A DNA stretch of 64,000 nucleotides from Bigelowiella natans CCMP2755. Lineage: Eukaryota > Cercozoa > Chlorarachniophyceae. The position numbers and the translations under genes are program-made. A model generated the notes under the pieces. The model ran no database searches and had not been told where the DNA came from. It worked only from the letters and a program-made list of their open reading frames with translations. The stretch lies in the NCBI GenBank assembly GCA_000320545.1, contig ADNK01002608.1, positions 1 through 64,000 of the forward strand, read 5' to 3'. Of the stretch, positions 1 to 13,500 are shown in pieces; positions within the stretch are counted from its first letter, which is position 1, and the number at the start of each line of letters is the position of its first letter.

Positions 1-44
1 AGTAATAGCGAGAGAAGAAGAGAAAGGGTTATAGTAGGGTTTTC

Positions 45-307
45 TTATGATAATAAAATGTATCGTTTCCACAGTATTTCTCTGCATAATACACGTTGAT
101 GAATGTTGTCCGTCCTATTTGTGCTGACTTGGTGGTGTTCTCCAATATAATTGCTATAAGGCACATCCGTGCCACAAAGCAGATGCGAATACTGCGTCTT
201 CCTAATGTGTTAATTGTGCATCTTAGCAGGTAAGAAGAATATGTTTGTCTCTTTATCATCGCACAAATGCAATTATTTTCAGGCGAATGTACATAAATAT
301 GTCTTTC

Positions 308-392
<85 letters not shown>

Positions 393-882
393 TGCACACG
401 TGCATTAATTGATATCAATTTATTATTAGATTTCGACTGCTGGCACGAAGTGGACGTAAGGTTCTTTGCTACTATCCAAGATGATGATGATGAGGGAGGA
501 GGGGGAGGAGGAGGGGGATGATATCATGATTAGATACTGATATTAAAGATGATGATGGTGGTTGTGCTAATCTATTGTAGTACACTTACTACGACAAAGA
601 CAGATCATAAGAAATAGATGATGAGATTCAGCAAGTACAAAGACTTCAACCACCCTTCAAATGACGTTTCTTTTTATACAACATAACACCGTGCTAATTT
701 CCAACATGGTTATTGGGATTGATGTTACTGTGGTTCTTTCTGTCTTCATCTTTATGATCGATTGATGGCATGAAATTCCTCCTCCGTAGATCGATGTTAT
801 GGTCAAGTACCCAACAAAGGTACTAGCTGTAGTTGCAGCCGTAGCAGTACCTGTTAAGACACGACAAATTCAATGGCTATTA

Positions 883-931
<49 letters not shown>

Positions 932-1107
932 TTTCCGTAGGGTTTAGACTTGAGTCAATGGATGATACGAGAAGGGAAGGATTCGTTAATGGTTATATTC
1001 GATGATGTTGTGTCTAACAGGGGCAGAGTGCACAAATATGTCCCGCTTTTATAAGTTGCAATTTCTGAACATGTGATGATGAGAGCTCCTCCTAAATACA
1101 ATGTGCG

Positions 1108-1153
<46 letters not shown>

Positions 1154-1406
1154 TCTATCATCGTGTGTGGGTATTGATCTAGAAAACGAAGACCGAGGTT
1201 GCAGCATCTATAGATGGCTGTCCCTCTTCTATTCCTTCACCATCGTCAGAAGCAACAGCAGGAGGAGGAGGAGGAGGGAATAACAATGATCTCTATGACC
1301 TATTTGCTGTCTTGAAACATAATGGGGGTCTCCATTCTGGGTTGTAAATATCACTACCACCAGCAGCAGCATTAGCAGCATATTGTTGTTCCTTTGCATG
1401 TGTGAT

Positions 1407-1420
<14 letters not shown>
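45..1420 (-). CDS. Possible multi-exon gene, unidentified
   Basis: Several stretches on the minus strand look like exons, but they could not be joined into a verified chain. Around 1360-1180 there are two short open blocks, one with NGDPHYVSRQQ after a CAG acceptor and one with an acidic segment DDGEGIEEGQPSID. Around 1107-1030 a block reads EELSSSHVQKLQLIKAGH. Around 480-425 a block reads SSKEPYVHFVPAVE. Around 200-45 a block containing SHLLCGTDVPYSNYIGEHH ends in TAA at 47-45. CT, AT and TG repeats separate the blocks, as in the introns of the better supported genes nearby. The phrase YVHFVPAVE is faintly like the donor-binding region of CAP10-type glycosyltransferases, but this is not enough to name a family. 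The call rests on codon-like composition and splice-like borders only. Confidence 0.28.
307..389. repeat. Compound (TC)n-(TA)n-(TG)n microsatellite
   Basis: Three dinucleotide tracts follow each other directly. It is the first of many compound dinucleotide repeats here; similar ones occur at 1110-1152, 10118-10184 and 10276-10326. It lies between two exon-like blocks on the minus strand, so it is probably intronic. Confidence 0.95.

Positions 1421-1484
<64 letters not shown>
1413..1484. repeat. (CT)n followed by (TG)n microsatellite
   Basis: A CT tract runs directly into a TG tract. Further pure TG tracts follow at about 1924-1960 and 2153-2186. Reading these in any frame gives THTHTH, ERERER or VCVCVC peptides, which are artefacts and not genes. 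Confidence 0.95.
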
Positions 1485-1485
<1 letters not shown>

Positions 1486-1529
1486 CATTGATGTCCCATA
1501 GAATACTGATTTGGTTGTCGTTCATTCGT

Positions 1530-1922
1530 TGTTGTGTGTGTGTGTTAATAACTTAGTCATTACACTTCTATAGTGAAGCATCCTTGCAGCAAGAAATGGT
1601 TATCATCATGATTTCGTGTGACTAACTGCAGTAGAGGAAGTGCAGTGCTAGCTGGAGACGCCATTTCTTTCCTCTTCACACAGAGTGAATATCGTTCCTA
1701 ATTCTCTGCTTCTTCTTCGTTGTTGTCTACTTGGGTAGGTACTGCTTCAATGATGCTAAAGTGTGGGAGTTAAAATCCGAAGAACACGTGGTATGTTTGT
1801 ATGTATGTTGTTATTGCACAAGAAGTACTATTGGTGGTAGAGAGAAGGAGGAGGAAATTATGCAGCCGTTTGGACGTTGTTCACTAGACAATTGGTTTGT
1901 GTGTCGTTAATATCAGGATGTA

Positions 1923-1965
<43 letters not shown>

Positions 1966-2151
1966 TGATTTATACAATTCATGTATGAATTGATGGAAAA
2001 TTATCATCTCTCCGTAAGGTATGTCGTGATGCCTACATTTTGTGGTACAAGCGACGACGGTAAGAGGTCTTAATAACTATCACGGAACTACTCCAGGATG
2101 ATAGAATCCATCCATTTATACCTGGCGCTGTGAAGCTGCTGTTTCCGATGG

Positions 2152-2190
<39 letters not shown>

Positions 2191-3050
2191 GACAGAGCAC
2201 AACATCATACATACAGTAAACTGACGCCCTAGCACGGTCAACATGAGATGTAGGCACGCTAGTTGCATCAAAGTTATTGAGGATACATTGTAGTAGTCAT
2301 ACTTCACGTCGTACAAGTGTACAAGTACGATGCTAATTAACAATGCGCTTATTGTTGTACGAGAATCAAACAAAATGTGTGAAACTCAAATGCTTATAAC
2401 CTTGTACATTAGACTATGGAGACGTGTCATCATGTACAACAACTTGTGTCTCAATAACACGTAGTAACTTTTCCTTTGATAGCTAGATAGCTTTGATCAT
2501 TCGCGATCTCTTCATCGCTCATCATCGCAAATACAATTAAACATAAACGGGCCAATCATGCCTAATGCACAGCCTTCTCTAGCTTCTGGCCATTGGAGAC
2601 TCGCATACCTCGCTATGATGAATGTTAATCAGCATATATGCTGCTATTCGCTAGCTTTGAGCACACTGTGCAATGATTCAAAAGCATGTAAGCTAGTAAG
2701 GCTAGAAGGTCACAAGACTTACGGCGCATACATGTCATGTGCTACATGCGACAATTACGTGCATCTTGTATCTACACATATTCAGATACGCATGTGCGTT
2801 TCACAGCTTCGTGTTTGATAATTATCTCTTTTATTTGATGCTGTTTACATTAGTAGATCAACCACTTCTTACTTCTACGCCTACTTATGCTACGACGAAG
2901 ATCGTACACCCACATACATGCTGTGCATCTCGCTCTGACACCGTCTCTGATTCTATGGTCACAGTGCTATGCGACACATATGTGAAGTCTTAATCACCAT
3001 AATAGACACAGCAATACACTATATATATTATATTGTGTATTGCATGTCTA
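1530..3050. other. Intergenic; 3' half is CTAG/GCATG-rich spacer
   Basis: No gene is supported. From about 2200 to 3000 the sequence is rich in CTAG, GCTAGC, ACATGT and GCATAT-type palindromes and is almost free of microsatellites. This block ends some 50 bases from the stop codon of the glutathione S-transferase gene that follows on the minus strand, so it lies downstream of that gene's 3' end. See the finding on 3'-end spacers. Confidence 0.6.
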
Positions 3051-3053
3051 TCA

Positions 3054-5292
3054 TCACCACCACCACCACCAAGAACTTCTTAGAGTCGCTTTAACACCTT
3101 TCTGCTCGCAAACGTGCTTATACCATGAAGCTAGATTTGGGTACTTCACCAAGATGCTGTAATGGCTCTCGAGTCGCTATCAGGACAAGCAAAGCATCAA
3201 TTTCAGCCTACTAACCAATCAACACAAGTGGCATGAATTGGGTGACAAGTACCTGGAAAAACGGCAATGCGGACGCATCTGCAACAGTGAAGGAATCTCC
3301 TATGACAAAGGGCCCGATGACCATCTCGTTCATCTCTTCCAGGACCTTAGAAAAATAAGCAAGAAGAAGAAGAAAAGTTGGTGATAATACAGAAAGACAA
3401 TCGCTATATTGTGAGTCAAAACGGCAATCACCATCATTCTGTTGTTTTGTTGTTACGATTGTTTATAATATGTTCTGCAGGAAATGCTACTACAATTTCA
3501 AATTTCTCAAAAATTCTTGCAAAGCCAAAGCAAATATGTATAAAATATGACACAACCAACTACTGGGCATTAGCGCATCTATCATATTATACGTACCTTA
3601 TCTAGTTGTCCCATCTTCTTGCTACTACCTCTCTCCCCTCCTCCAAGAACAGCACTCTTAGCTATTGGTCTGATGATGAAGGATATGTAGCATCTAATTT
3701 ATATCTGGTATGCTACTAGCTACATCACATGATCATCGTCAGAACACATCATCTTATATTCTGTACATAAGAATCGTAATCATGATGATGATCATGATAC
3801 CGTGTTATTATCAGCATCATTCTTTTATCATTGACGATTATCATCATTTTATCTGTACCTGAGTTTTGAGTTTAAGACGTCTCTCCAGGCAGCTGCTAAC
3901 TTCGCATCATCATCATCTGTAGCTTTTAAGGTTGGCTAGGAAGAAGAAGATGAAGAAGAAGAAGGAACAATAGAGCATTATGGTGGTATGGAAATAGTAA
4001 GGTGCTGTATTTCAAGGTTATGAATGAATGATGAAGAAGGATGATGATGATTAGGAGGAGGAGAATGAGGAAGATCATCTTACAGCAAAATTCTCGGCTA
4101 GGAAATCCAGGGTCCTAAGAATAAGTTATATGTGTTTGTGTGCGTGTGTACATGCAAATATTAATTTGTACTACTTTTCACTATCTGCAACGACAATCCC
4201 GTCCGATGTTTGTATGATAGGGACCTACAACAATGATATTAGGAGGGTTAGGGTATTGATTGATGATCCAACATAAAAGTACCAGAAGAAGAAAAAGATG
4301 ATGATGATGATTATTATTATTATAATAATGATGGTTATAATAATGATGATGGGTGATAAACAATGCCATCAGGACGTTGACGAACAAAATGACTTTAATA
4401 ATACGAGACAACGAAAATAGTAGTAACCACGTTGATAGGGGTGATGATGATGATGATGATGATGATACTCACACATCGTGCATAACTCTTCTCACGAGAA
4501 ATAGGAGAAAAGAATGCTCTTTCTTATTCTTATTCTTCAAGAAAATTGTTGTTAACCACCTCTCCTTTGGGATTCAGCTTCCAAAACCTAATTATTATTA
4601 TTACTATATTATTATTATTATTACTACCATGACACCATTACTACTCTACGATGATTCATGTTATTATATTCTTTGGATCATAAACAACATCCAACAAAGT
4701 GATTCTATCTATATTCGTGCATGTAACTATTGTACACCAGTCAGGTTTTCCTCCGGAACCATACAGAGCTACTTCTACAAGGTCGTACGGAACCGATCCC
4801 TAATAACGATGACAATGACTTCGATTATGGAAGCAGGACGATGATTATACCACCATCAATGAATGCATCATAATACGGCCATACCATTTCCAAAGCGATC
4901 CATGTTCTCTGTGCATATGGACACATCTTGTTTGTCACGAATTTGATTTTCCCCCCACCCTTTTTGCCCTTAACTGCAACTGCTGCTTTGGCAGAGTAGG
5001 CACTACTAACAAGTTTTTTTTTCTCCTGATGCTGAAAATTTCTCTGGGTTATTCGACGTATTGTTGGCGATATCATCTTCGAATCACTGCCAGTACTACA
5101 GCTCCTGATACCATTCATCAACTGTGGTGAATCTATCCCTTTCGAGCTCTCGTCCATACGACTAAATGTCGGCAAGATGATGAGGAAGATGGGTAGTAAG
5201 ATAACCAATCGTGACACCACCACCAAGTGGGAGGCTGTGGGAAGAACACATAGGTGGAGATTATTAATAATATTCAGAGAGGAGGTGCTCAT
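3054..5292 (-). CDS. Glutathione S-transferase, Cys-active-site (omega/lambda-like), with N-terminal membrane/targeting segment
   Basis: Nine exons join in phase: 5292-4885, 4799-4738, 4587-4560, 4224-4175, 4114-4084, 3935-3859, 3669-3597, 3345-3253 and 3176-3054. They give about 314 residues. After a hydrophobic N-terminus (about residues 25-50) comes the thioredoxin fold with FVTNKMCPYAQRTW, where Cys124 is the likely active-site residue of omega, lambda and DHAR-type enzymes. KPDWFWKLNPKGEVP and the glutathione-binding VADSE follow. The helical C-terminal domain is marked by GDSFTVADASALPFF and YPNLASWYK. Such enzymes conjugate glutathione or reduce glutathione mixed disulphides. The membrane or transit N-terminus of about 100 residues is longer than in cytosolic relatives and suggests secretory or plastid routing. 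Exon 3 is only 28 bases. The start is the first in-frame ATG; GTG codons upstream are ignored. Confidence 0.9.
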
Positions 5293-5299
5293 CAATAAG

Positions 5300-7050
5300 C
5301 AATTTTTCGAACCCACCCACCCAACACAAAGCGTGCTAGCAGAGAGACTGAGGAGGCACAGGTAGCAGATATATTACACCAGGACAATAGGATCACACCT
5401 GGAATCAAGCTGCGTTCTTTTGTTCCCACTGTCGTCGCTAGAGGCATTAAACGCCCAGGAAATGTAGGAACGAGTCAGCTGGAAGGGGGAGAGCACGTAT
5501 TTCGGTTGCAATTCGAACGTACAATAGTTTCAGCGAAAGCATCCTTGATTTATTTACTGCGACAATGATTATTTATCAACAGTATCTGATGAAAAACATC
5601 GTGTTATTTTTATCCTGCGACAATCGAATCCATTTGATTAATCTAGATAATCTAGTAATACTACGCTACGAGTATACAACGTGGTGCTTGCATCCAGTAA
5701 CGCATGTAGTAACTGATCTGTTTTAGTGCGATAGAGTAGAGCCTAGATTAACGAGAAAGAGGAGAGCAGATGGCACCATTTCACGCTGGGTGTGGGTGTG
5801 TGGATGCTGTTTCCGAGCCGAAAAATCAGATTGCAAGGTCGTCAGTGAGGAGGAGAGGGAATGTTCTTGATGTGAAAACCAAAATTCTTCCACATCCTTA
5901 ATCGAAGCCCTGACCTCTTCCTAATAAGCTTCCAAACAGCGGTGTGAAATTAATTTTCCAGCGTTGAAAGTGGCACAACATTGGCCTCTTCTAGCTCCTT
6001 TCCATTCTCACCACTAGACTAGTAGACCATGGCATCATGCAGCACTCACCACGAATTCACAAAAAAACAGGTCCTCTTGGTGTCCTACTCACATGCATTG
6101 GGTTTGAAATTTCAATTCTGGCCATGCTCATGCTAGCAGGATGCCAGAAGCAAAATCCAGTCGTTTTAGGAGTGACTCTGATGACGTCTGCGATTCATTC
6201 CTCTAGTCCTCTCTACAAGCATCGTCAGTGGATGCTTTCTAGCTTTGTGCATTGTTCCATGATGTTTTTTCATGTCATTTCCGAGATCACGTGTAAAGTT
6301 TTAATGTCGGATGCGTTGTTAGCAAACAAAAGACAGTCAGTGATGCGACTAAGTCTGCGGAAAACGAAGACCACGCTTTTTCCTCTTGGGTCATGTTCAC
6401 GGTTTGATTCTATCAACAGGCCACAACTGTTCCGATCAACGATTCCCTCATCCTTGATATGTCCTTCGCCGTTGTCAATCAGCGCGCTCGTACGCAGTCA
6501 AGTCCTGACGCACTCACTACAATGGCTTAGCATTGGTCCTATGTCTAGGTCTAGAGGTGGAAGAGTGCACACATGCACTAATAACACGTTTGTGCGTAGC
6601 TAGGTGGAAACGCGTGCATTGTCATGCTTCTACGCATGGCTTACTTAGGTCATGCTGGTCGCGTGCGTGCACAGGTTTGTGCACACGTGTTTTCTGCTTG
6701 ACACTTTGCACATTTGGCGACTAAATGCTAGACAAGCAAGCACCATTGCGTGCGATGTACTGTGATCACTTCATGAGGCTACTTAGTGCTACATTAAGAT
6801 GGACTTGTCGCTGCTTGTTTTGCATCTTCTAGACCATCTAGGGCGTCTTCTGCGGCGTCTAGTTTTTCCTTGATGCTTGATATCAACTGAAAATGATGAA
6901 AAATTACTTGTGTCAGGCAGACATCATGAGTTACTTTTGAGTAGGAGTAGTAGTAGTAGTGGTAGTAGTCATCATCGTTATGGTAGACACTACTACCTCT
7001 TCAGGTATCTTGGCTTGGGGCCCATTCTGCATTTCAAATAACAACACCAC

Positions 7051-7088
<38 letters not shown>

Positions 7089-7380
7089 AACACTTTTGTC
7101 AGCAGTAGGCTCTATTGCCACTGCAGTACTGATCTTTTTTTTTTTCTTCTTCTTCTTCTTCTTCTTCTTCTGTGTCGTCTAGAGAACCAACCTTTTGATA
7201 ATGCTGGCCGAGTAGTGATAAAGCACTTGCCACCTAAAAGGCAAGACAGCAATAATTTTAGTCAACCATGACCACGAACGAAAGGAGAAAATTGTTTTGA
7301 GTAGCGGTAGTAGTATTAGTAGTATGGATATGATATCGTCAACATCATCATCACCGATTTATACACTTCAGGCTCCTTGC
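5300..7380. other. Intergenic region with an unassigned open stretch and a CTAG-rich block
   Basis: A 188-codon plus-strand open frame at 6037-6603 has no recognisable domain, no microsatellite-bearing introns and no clear codon bias. It could be a degraded coding remnant. From about 6500 to 6850 the sequence changes to the CTAG/CGTGTG/GCATG-rich class found at other gene 3' ends. Beyond that come (TAG)n at about 6946-6970, (CA)n at about 7052-7085 and (CTT)n at about 7145-7170. The spacer lies downstream of the 3' end of the putative minus gene at 7.4-9.1 kb. Confidence 0.45.
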
Positions 7381-7429
7381 TTGCTGCTCCCCTGCCGCCT
7401 GAATATTTTTTTATCCACTCTTTGCTGCT

Positions 7430-9080
7430 CTCAGCAGCGTCTGCACCTACTTTTCGCACCTACATAGGTATGTGGGCTGTTGGGTAAGAGGACATACAAT
7501 ACACACACGCACACGCACACGCACACGCACAGGCTATTTGAATTGTTACCTCCTACCATACCTGACACTTCTATACAATAAGTTGTTGCAGCAGGAATAG
7601 ATTGTACTTCTAGCAACTAGTGGAATCGGTAAACATACCTGCGCAGGAGGCTTTCCCTGCTCCTCAGCATCGAGAGTCGCACGCAAATTCTATATGTAAA
7701 CTTATTCAATATTGGTAATGGTTGCAAATCATAAAAAACAAAAACACTAAACAAGGAATCGCTTCTACTCCCTTGGAAGGTGACGCTACACAACCTGAAC
7801 AAGTTTTCTTGTGAGAGTTATATAATCTTCGGACGGGTCACTAGCAGCAAGAGCTGCATGGCCTCCATTAATAGATAATGATGAGAGAAGTAGCGGCACT
7901 GCAGTAATCATGCCGCTCAAGCTCTTCCGCCTGATATGACAAGGCAACCAAAAGAGGTCTGTGTGAGGGGATGAAGGAAGGATCTTGCTGTGTCCCTAAT
8001 GTGCTCGATTAGTACCTCGTCGTGCGAGGAACAACAGGGCCCTCTGCAGAGACCCTCAAAATACTTTTCTTGATTCGATTGGTATGTACCATCATTCTCG
8101 AACAATCTGATATTGAGATCTGTCAGTAGCCGACGAGGCGTTAATGTTCTGGTGAGAAAAGTAACCAAATCGTCTCCTTAATTGTAGAGATGAAGGGTGC
8201 ATTTTGGTCATACGACGATGGCTGGCGCCCAGAGTGGGTTGTGATACGGAGAAAGGCATGAATAAGACCAGCGGAAGGACAAGAAAAACGGGCAAAGAGA
8301 CAGCGCCATTGCAGCGTGGGTCCCTGTGGAACACCGTCGTCATCATCATCGTCATCATTGTGATCGACGTGTCCTCCTCTCCTTGTCTGTCGTTGGTGTG
8401 ATGGTGTGATTGGTGTGGTAATCGGCTCAATTACCAAACCCCTTTTTCTACTGCGGTAATCAATTTTACAAGTCGCAGCCTAGAAATGAATCTCCGTATT
8501 TAAGTTTAAATGCATGGTGTTGTAGTCTTACGACAGAGATATGATGCTTGTCGTAGGGAAGAAAATACCTACAAGTTAGTAGAGAACGTAGAGGATGCGA
8601 GTGCTACCCGAAGCCACGGCTGTGATGAGCACTGTAGAGACTCTGGAAGAAGATCTCTGATACCATTCAAGGAGAGGAGGAGGCAGTCCATACCTGCTTC
8701 TTCTCCAGGAAGACATATTTCGATAAATGCAACACGAATTTAGATCTAGGAGCTTTGTGCTCTGGATCGGGTGAGACTGATAGTGATGATTCATTCCTGT
8801 GCTCCGCTTCTTATTTTTTGAACATGTCACATCTATTTGGAAGATATACATAAAATTTGGAAAATCATGTTACAATATCAACAACTCCTTGGTTCTTTTT
8901 AATACACATTCATTGAGTAGAATTCATAGCCACCATTGGAATTCTTGGTCGTCAACGCGAATTAAAACGATGATTACTTTTCAGCTTCGTCGCATATGTG
9001 GCCTATGTGCACGTTTCCATGTCGTGGTCATCCATTTCGGGGGTAGGATCAAAAGATCCCAGCATCATACAGGAATACAC
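7430..9080 (-). CDS. Putative multi-exon gene, unrecognised, possibly secreted
   Basis: The minus strand carries a series of exon-like blocks bordered by AG and GT. They lie near 9040-8990 (SFDPTPEMDDHDME), 8745-8690 (KFVLHLSKYVFLEKKQ), 8670-8600 (RDLLPESLQCSSQPWLR), 8430-7920 (open frames), 7930-7815 (SINGGHAALAASDPSEDY, then ITLTRKL), 7800-7755, 7695-7640 (NLRATLDAEEQGKPPAQ) and 7610-7565 (VQSIPAATTYCIEVS). A hydrophobic stretch near 8310 resembles a signal peptide, but its link to the other blocks was not closed in phase. The GGHAALAASDPSEDY segment is faintly like the loop after the phosphate site of SIS-domain etherases and glucokinase-regulator proteins. That is only a guess. One gene or two cannot be decided from the sequence alone. 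Confidence 0.38.
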
Positions 9081-9190
9081 CCGGAGCACTGTTAACTATT
9101 CCAAAGAACATGGATTGAGGTTGTTACTGCTACAATTCAGCAAATGACATACTGCAAATTAGAACGATGAGTGTCTATGAGTCTATGCGG

Positions 9191-9193
9191 TGT

Positions 9194-9232
<39 letters not shown>

Positions 9233-9242
9233 CGCGCGCGCG
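9191..9242. repeat. (GT)n with (CG)n tail
   Basis: A GT tract passes into a short alternating CG tract just upstream of the first recognised coding segment of the fucosyltransferase. It is either 5' untranslated or in a first intron. A similar GT-to-CG transition occurs at about 38683-38715. Confidence 0.9.
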
Positions 9243-9261
9243 CGCATGTTTTGTATTTCTA

Positions 9262-9596
9262 AGCAAACTTCTTCCCAACCTGCTATCTTCTTCCTTCCTC
9301 CTATTTTACTGCTACTACAACTACAACCGAAGCAAACCCAACGAAGTTGTTCGAAAGAAGTCCGAAACCGATGAAGCTCGTATGGCAATGCTACTGGAGC
9401 AAAATCGTGCATTGCATACCCGTTTCCTCCTTAATGGTTCAGGAGTTCACGAAGAAGAAGAAGAAGAAGAAGAAGAATCACGGAGGAGGAAGCACACCGT
9501 ATTGTATAATCGAAAGTTTTCGGACTTGCAATTACCCTCCACCTTTGATGGCGTCATTAGTAGTCACAATGGCGCTGGCTTGGGGGAGGGCCTTAC

Positions 9597-9636
<40 letters not shown>

Positions 9637-10114
9637 GTTTCAGTAAGAATAGTGCAGACAATTCCCCCCTCCTACTCCGTGGAAATTAGTCTAAAAAGTA
9701 TCATAAAATTAATATTTCAAAATGGTATAAATTAAATTGATCTCTCCCTGCCCTTCTTCTTCTTCTTCTTCTTCTTCTTCTTCTTCTTCTTCTGTTTTTT
9801 AGGTGGTGCCTTCGGATGGTGAGCTTGTGGTAGGATATTGTGATGACCCAATGCAGTATTTTGCTGCAAGGATAGCACCGCATATCATTCCATGGAAGCC
9901 TGTGAAATTGGTCTTCGTTCCGCACTTAGGCAAACAGATGACTACGGTAGTAACAAGAAGAAAAATGGCACATGACTCCACCTCTCTCCTTGTTTTCATC
10001 ACTATTTCTTTCAATTGATATGCATTTTCTTCCGAAATTAGAGGACGTAGGCAGCAGCATTGGTAGAAATGATACGCTATAACAAATATACACACATACT
10101 CCATGCATACTCCA

Positions 10115-10188
<74 letters not shown>

Positions 10189-10274
10189 GCAGAGGGCAGT
10201 AGCTGACAGCCGCTTCAAGGATAAAAAACTGGATGCGAAGTACTTCCCTCATATTACCATCTGTCAGGTTGTTG

Positions 10275-10327
<53 letters not shown>

Positions 10328-10502
10328 TTGCCCTCCTTCTCACCCTCTTCTTCTCCTCCTCCTCCTCCACCACCACCGATCGATTCTCTCTGTTGCTCAT
10401 TTCTTGACTCTCTTCTTCTTTTTCTGATGTCGCTGGATCCGTTCTACAACCACCTTTATCATGTTCTGTTGTTGTCGTAGTTGTCATCTATATACCACCC
10501 AC

Positions 10503-10537
<35 letters not shown>

Positions 10538-13500
10538 ATGTCTACTACCTACTACCTACTACCTATCCTGCTGTTGCATCTATCTACTCTATTACAGGGG
10601 TGGCACTATCAGAAATTTCTCAAGGAAAATCGGAAAAAAACTCGAAGTCATAGCCCTCCCAGAGGGTACTACTACTACTACTACTACGATGACGATTAAA
10701 CGGGGAGACTTCTGTGAGATGAGATCTCGCTGCCGTTTTTTCATTAAGCAAAGTGATTAGTAGTCATCATTATCGTCAACACCATCATCATCATCATCAT
10801 CATCATCATTATCATCATCATTATCATCATCATCGTCATCGTCGGTTGATCTATAACAAGGTATCCTGTGGATCAGTGGGTAGATGGCGTCTTTTGGCCA
10901 AGAAATTCGCAGTTTAAAACCCATAGAAAGGTCATCGTCGATTTGTTTCGTCAGGATGGGAGGACTATATAAACTGCAGGCATCTATGCATCATTTACAG
11001 TTGTCATTTCCTCTGTCGTACGTATTTATCATAATAATCCCAATAGCAGCAGCAGCAGCAAAACGGCGGTTTGCTCTCATCTTTCAGTCCCCCGCCGCTG
11101 CCCTCTTCTTCTTCCTCCTTCCAATTTTTGTTTATTCACACAGTCCGAAAGACCTTTTATAGTTGCTGCTAATATGGAGGCTGCAGGAGGACACAATTGC
11201 GACTCGTAAAACGACGATACGATAGATTTCAAAACAACGAATGATGATAGAAGATGATTCCATCGATTATTGTCGTCTGCAACACTCATTCCTTCGCGTT
11301 ATTGTTACTGATGTAGGTGATGTTGTTGTTGTTGTTGTTGTTGTTGTATTATTTGGTGCTTTTTCTGTGACCTCCATACTCTACTTTTGCCTCTTCTTCC
11401 TCATTGTAATCCTCCTCCTCCTCCTCCTTCTTTTCATTTAATCAGATATGACGTTCTATTGGACACAAAGACTGCCAAAATCCATGGTGGTTGCCCGACA
11501 ATATGGACCTCAATGGTAGTAGTAGTAGTAGTAGTAGTAGTAGTTTATATGGTTTGTGTGTCGTCATCGTTTGCATCTATCCATCTATCCCATCACCAAA
11601 AGAGAAAATGTTAGTATGCTGGTGGGTCTTCTTCTACTTCTTCTTCTTCTTCTTCTTCTCTGCTCCTGCTATTACTACTGCTTCCACTTATACTTCTACT
11701 ACTCGTCGCTGTTTGTGTCGTGGTGTCAATGATGATGATGATGATGATATAGGGAATCGTCGGGTTGTCTGATCATATCTTACGGTAGTAGCAATACCAC
11801 ATATCAAGTTAGTGGTAGTGTTGTTTGTGTTGTGAATGATGTCTTGCCAGCATAAACATGCAACTACAACATGAGCAAGGAATAGTACGATAATATAATA
11901 GTAATGACACATGATGCTGGCTGCCCTCATGGTGTCATGTACACATCATATTGTTATATTATCACATATATGACTACATACGTGTGTAGAGGGCCTTTGG
12001 ATCTTGTGAAATCTGTTGGTTTTGATGCTGAAAGGGTGCTGAGGTAGGAGTAGTAGTAGTAGTAGTTGTTATTGTTGTAGTTGTAGTTATTGTAGTATCT
12101 GTGCTGCTGGCTGATCGAGGAGGGGGAGGAGGAGTAGGAGGAGTCATAGCCAACTTTCATTCATTCTTTCTTTCCTCCTTTCTTATTGCTCAAGTGTACG
12201 TCACCATAGCTTGATGGTTGCTGCATACTCACAAGTATTGCATATGCGTGTGTGTGTGCGTGCGTGTATATGTGTTGATATTAATCATATCAGTCATTTG
12301 CTAACATAGATGGAGATGACGAGATGTTGTCGTCGTCGTCGTCGTTGTTGTTGTCGTTGTCCTCCTCCTCCTCCTCCTTTGTTGTCCTCCTACTACTTAA
12401 TCAGGAGCAAGAAGGGGTTTTGTGCATTTCTTTATCGAAATTGCTTCAAGAAATTCTACTCTAATTTCGCTGCTGTAATGACTAATAGAACCCAACAATC
12501 ATCACCCTCAAATAAATATGTAGAAGATATGGACAACAAAGCTGGGGTGGGATTGGTTACCTATGACAACAACAAAAAGAAGAAGAAGAAGAAGATATAC
12601 ACACATTTACACACACATTTATAGGCGATGAGCGGCTGATCGAGCACTTATGATGATTATTCACTACATCATTATCATCATGACCTTCTTGTAATATATC
12701 AACATAAGAGTGGTGCTGTTTTATATCCAGATTCGTGTCGCATTCTTCGATATGATATCTTCCTCATATAAGAAACCTGATGCCCTTGGTAGTAGTAGTA
12801 GTAGAAGTAGTAAACAATCACTAGCTTACATTGACTAAGAGATTCTCCTGATGATTACAACCACGTTGCGGAAATGAACTGATTTATTATTATGAATCGT
12901 ATAAATTGATTAATTGATAAGGTGGGTGCAGGAGGACCAACGTCAGGCGCATAGCAAGGGTCAAACAAGCATCTCTCCAGTTGTCTTCTTTTCTTCCACT
13001 TCTTCTTCTTCGTCTCCCCTGATACATCATCACCATATGTTGTCTGGATAGCTCGTCTTCAAATCTTTTCTTTACCATCAAGCTGATATTGTAATGATTA
13101 GAATACTGCTGGTGGCAAAGAGTCTTATATGGATGAAGCTGTACAGATCTTTGGACGGTATTGTTACTTTGTCGCCCTACTACCTACTACTACACATGCA
13201 TAAAAGAAGAACACCACTGTTAATGCTCCTCCCCGCCGTTATAACGATGAAAACTACCAACAAAAAATACAAACACTACTACTACTACTACTACTACTAC
13301 TACCACAGGTATAAATTCGTCATTGCCATGGAGAATCATCACGTAGCTGGCTATATTACTGAAAAGGTGTGTGGGTGGTGCTGCATCTTGCTAATTAGTA
13401 GTTTGTTGATGGCAAGTAGTAGCTAGCAATAGTGGTGGTGGTAGTAGTCGTAGTACTAGTAGTACTAGGGCTAGTTACTAGAAGTAGTAGTAGTGTGAGG

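Noticed and set aside
1229-1525. Two overlapping frames rich in THTH and ERER
   Set aside because: They are microsatellite translations with no conserved block.
2033-2373. CRISPR-like or other spaced repeat array
   Set aside because: The repeats are plain TG/CA microsatellites without unique spacers, and the genome is eukaryotic.
6037-6603. 188-codon plus-strand frame
   Set aside because: No domain, signal or homologue is recognisable; the length is possible by chance at this base composition, so I kept it only as part of the intergenic note.
9190-9735. A single 181-codon frame through GT, GAA and GA repeats as the whole fucosyltransferase N-terminus
   Set aside because: Its ends are repeat translations (VCVCVC, RERERE). 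Only the middle part, up to the donor at 9598, fits the GT10 gene.
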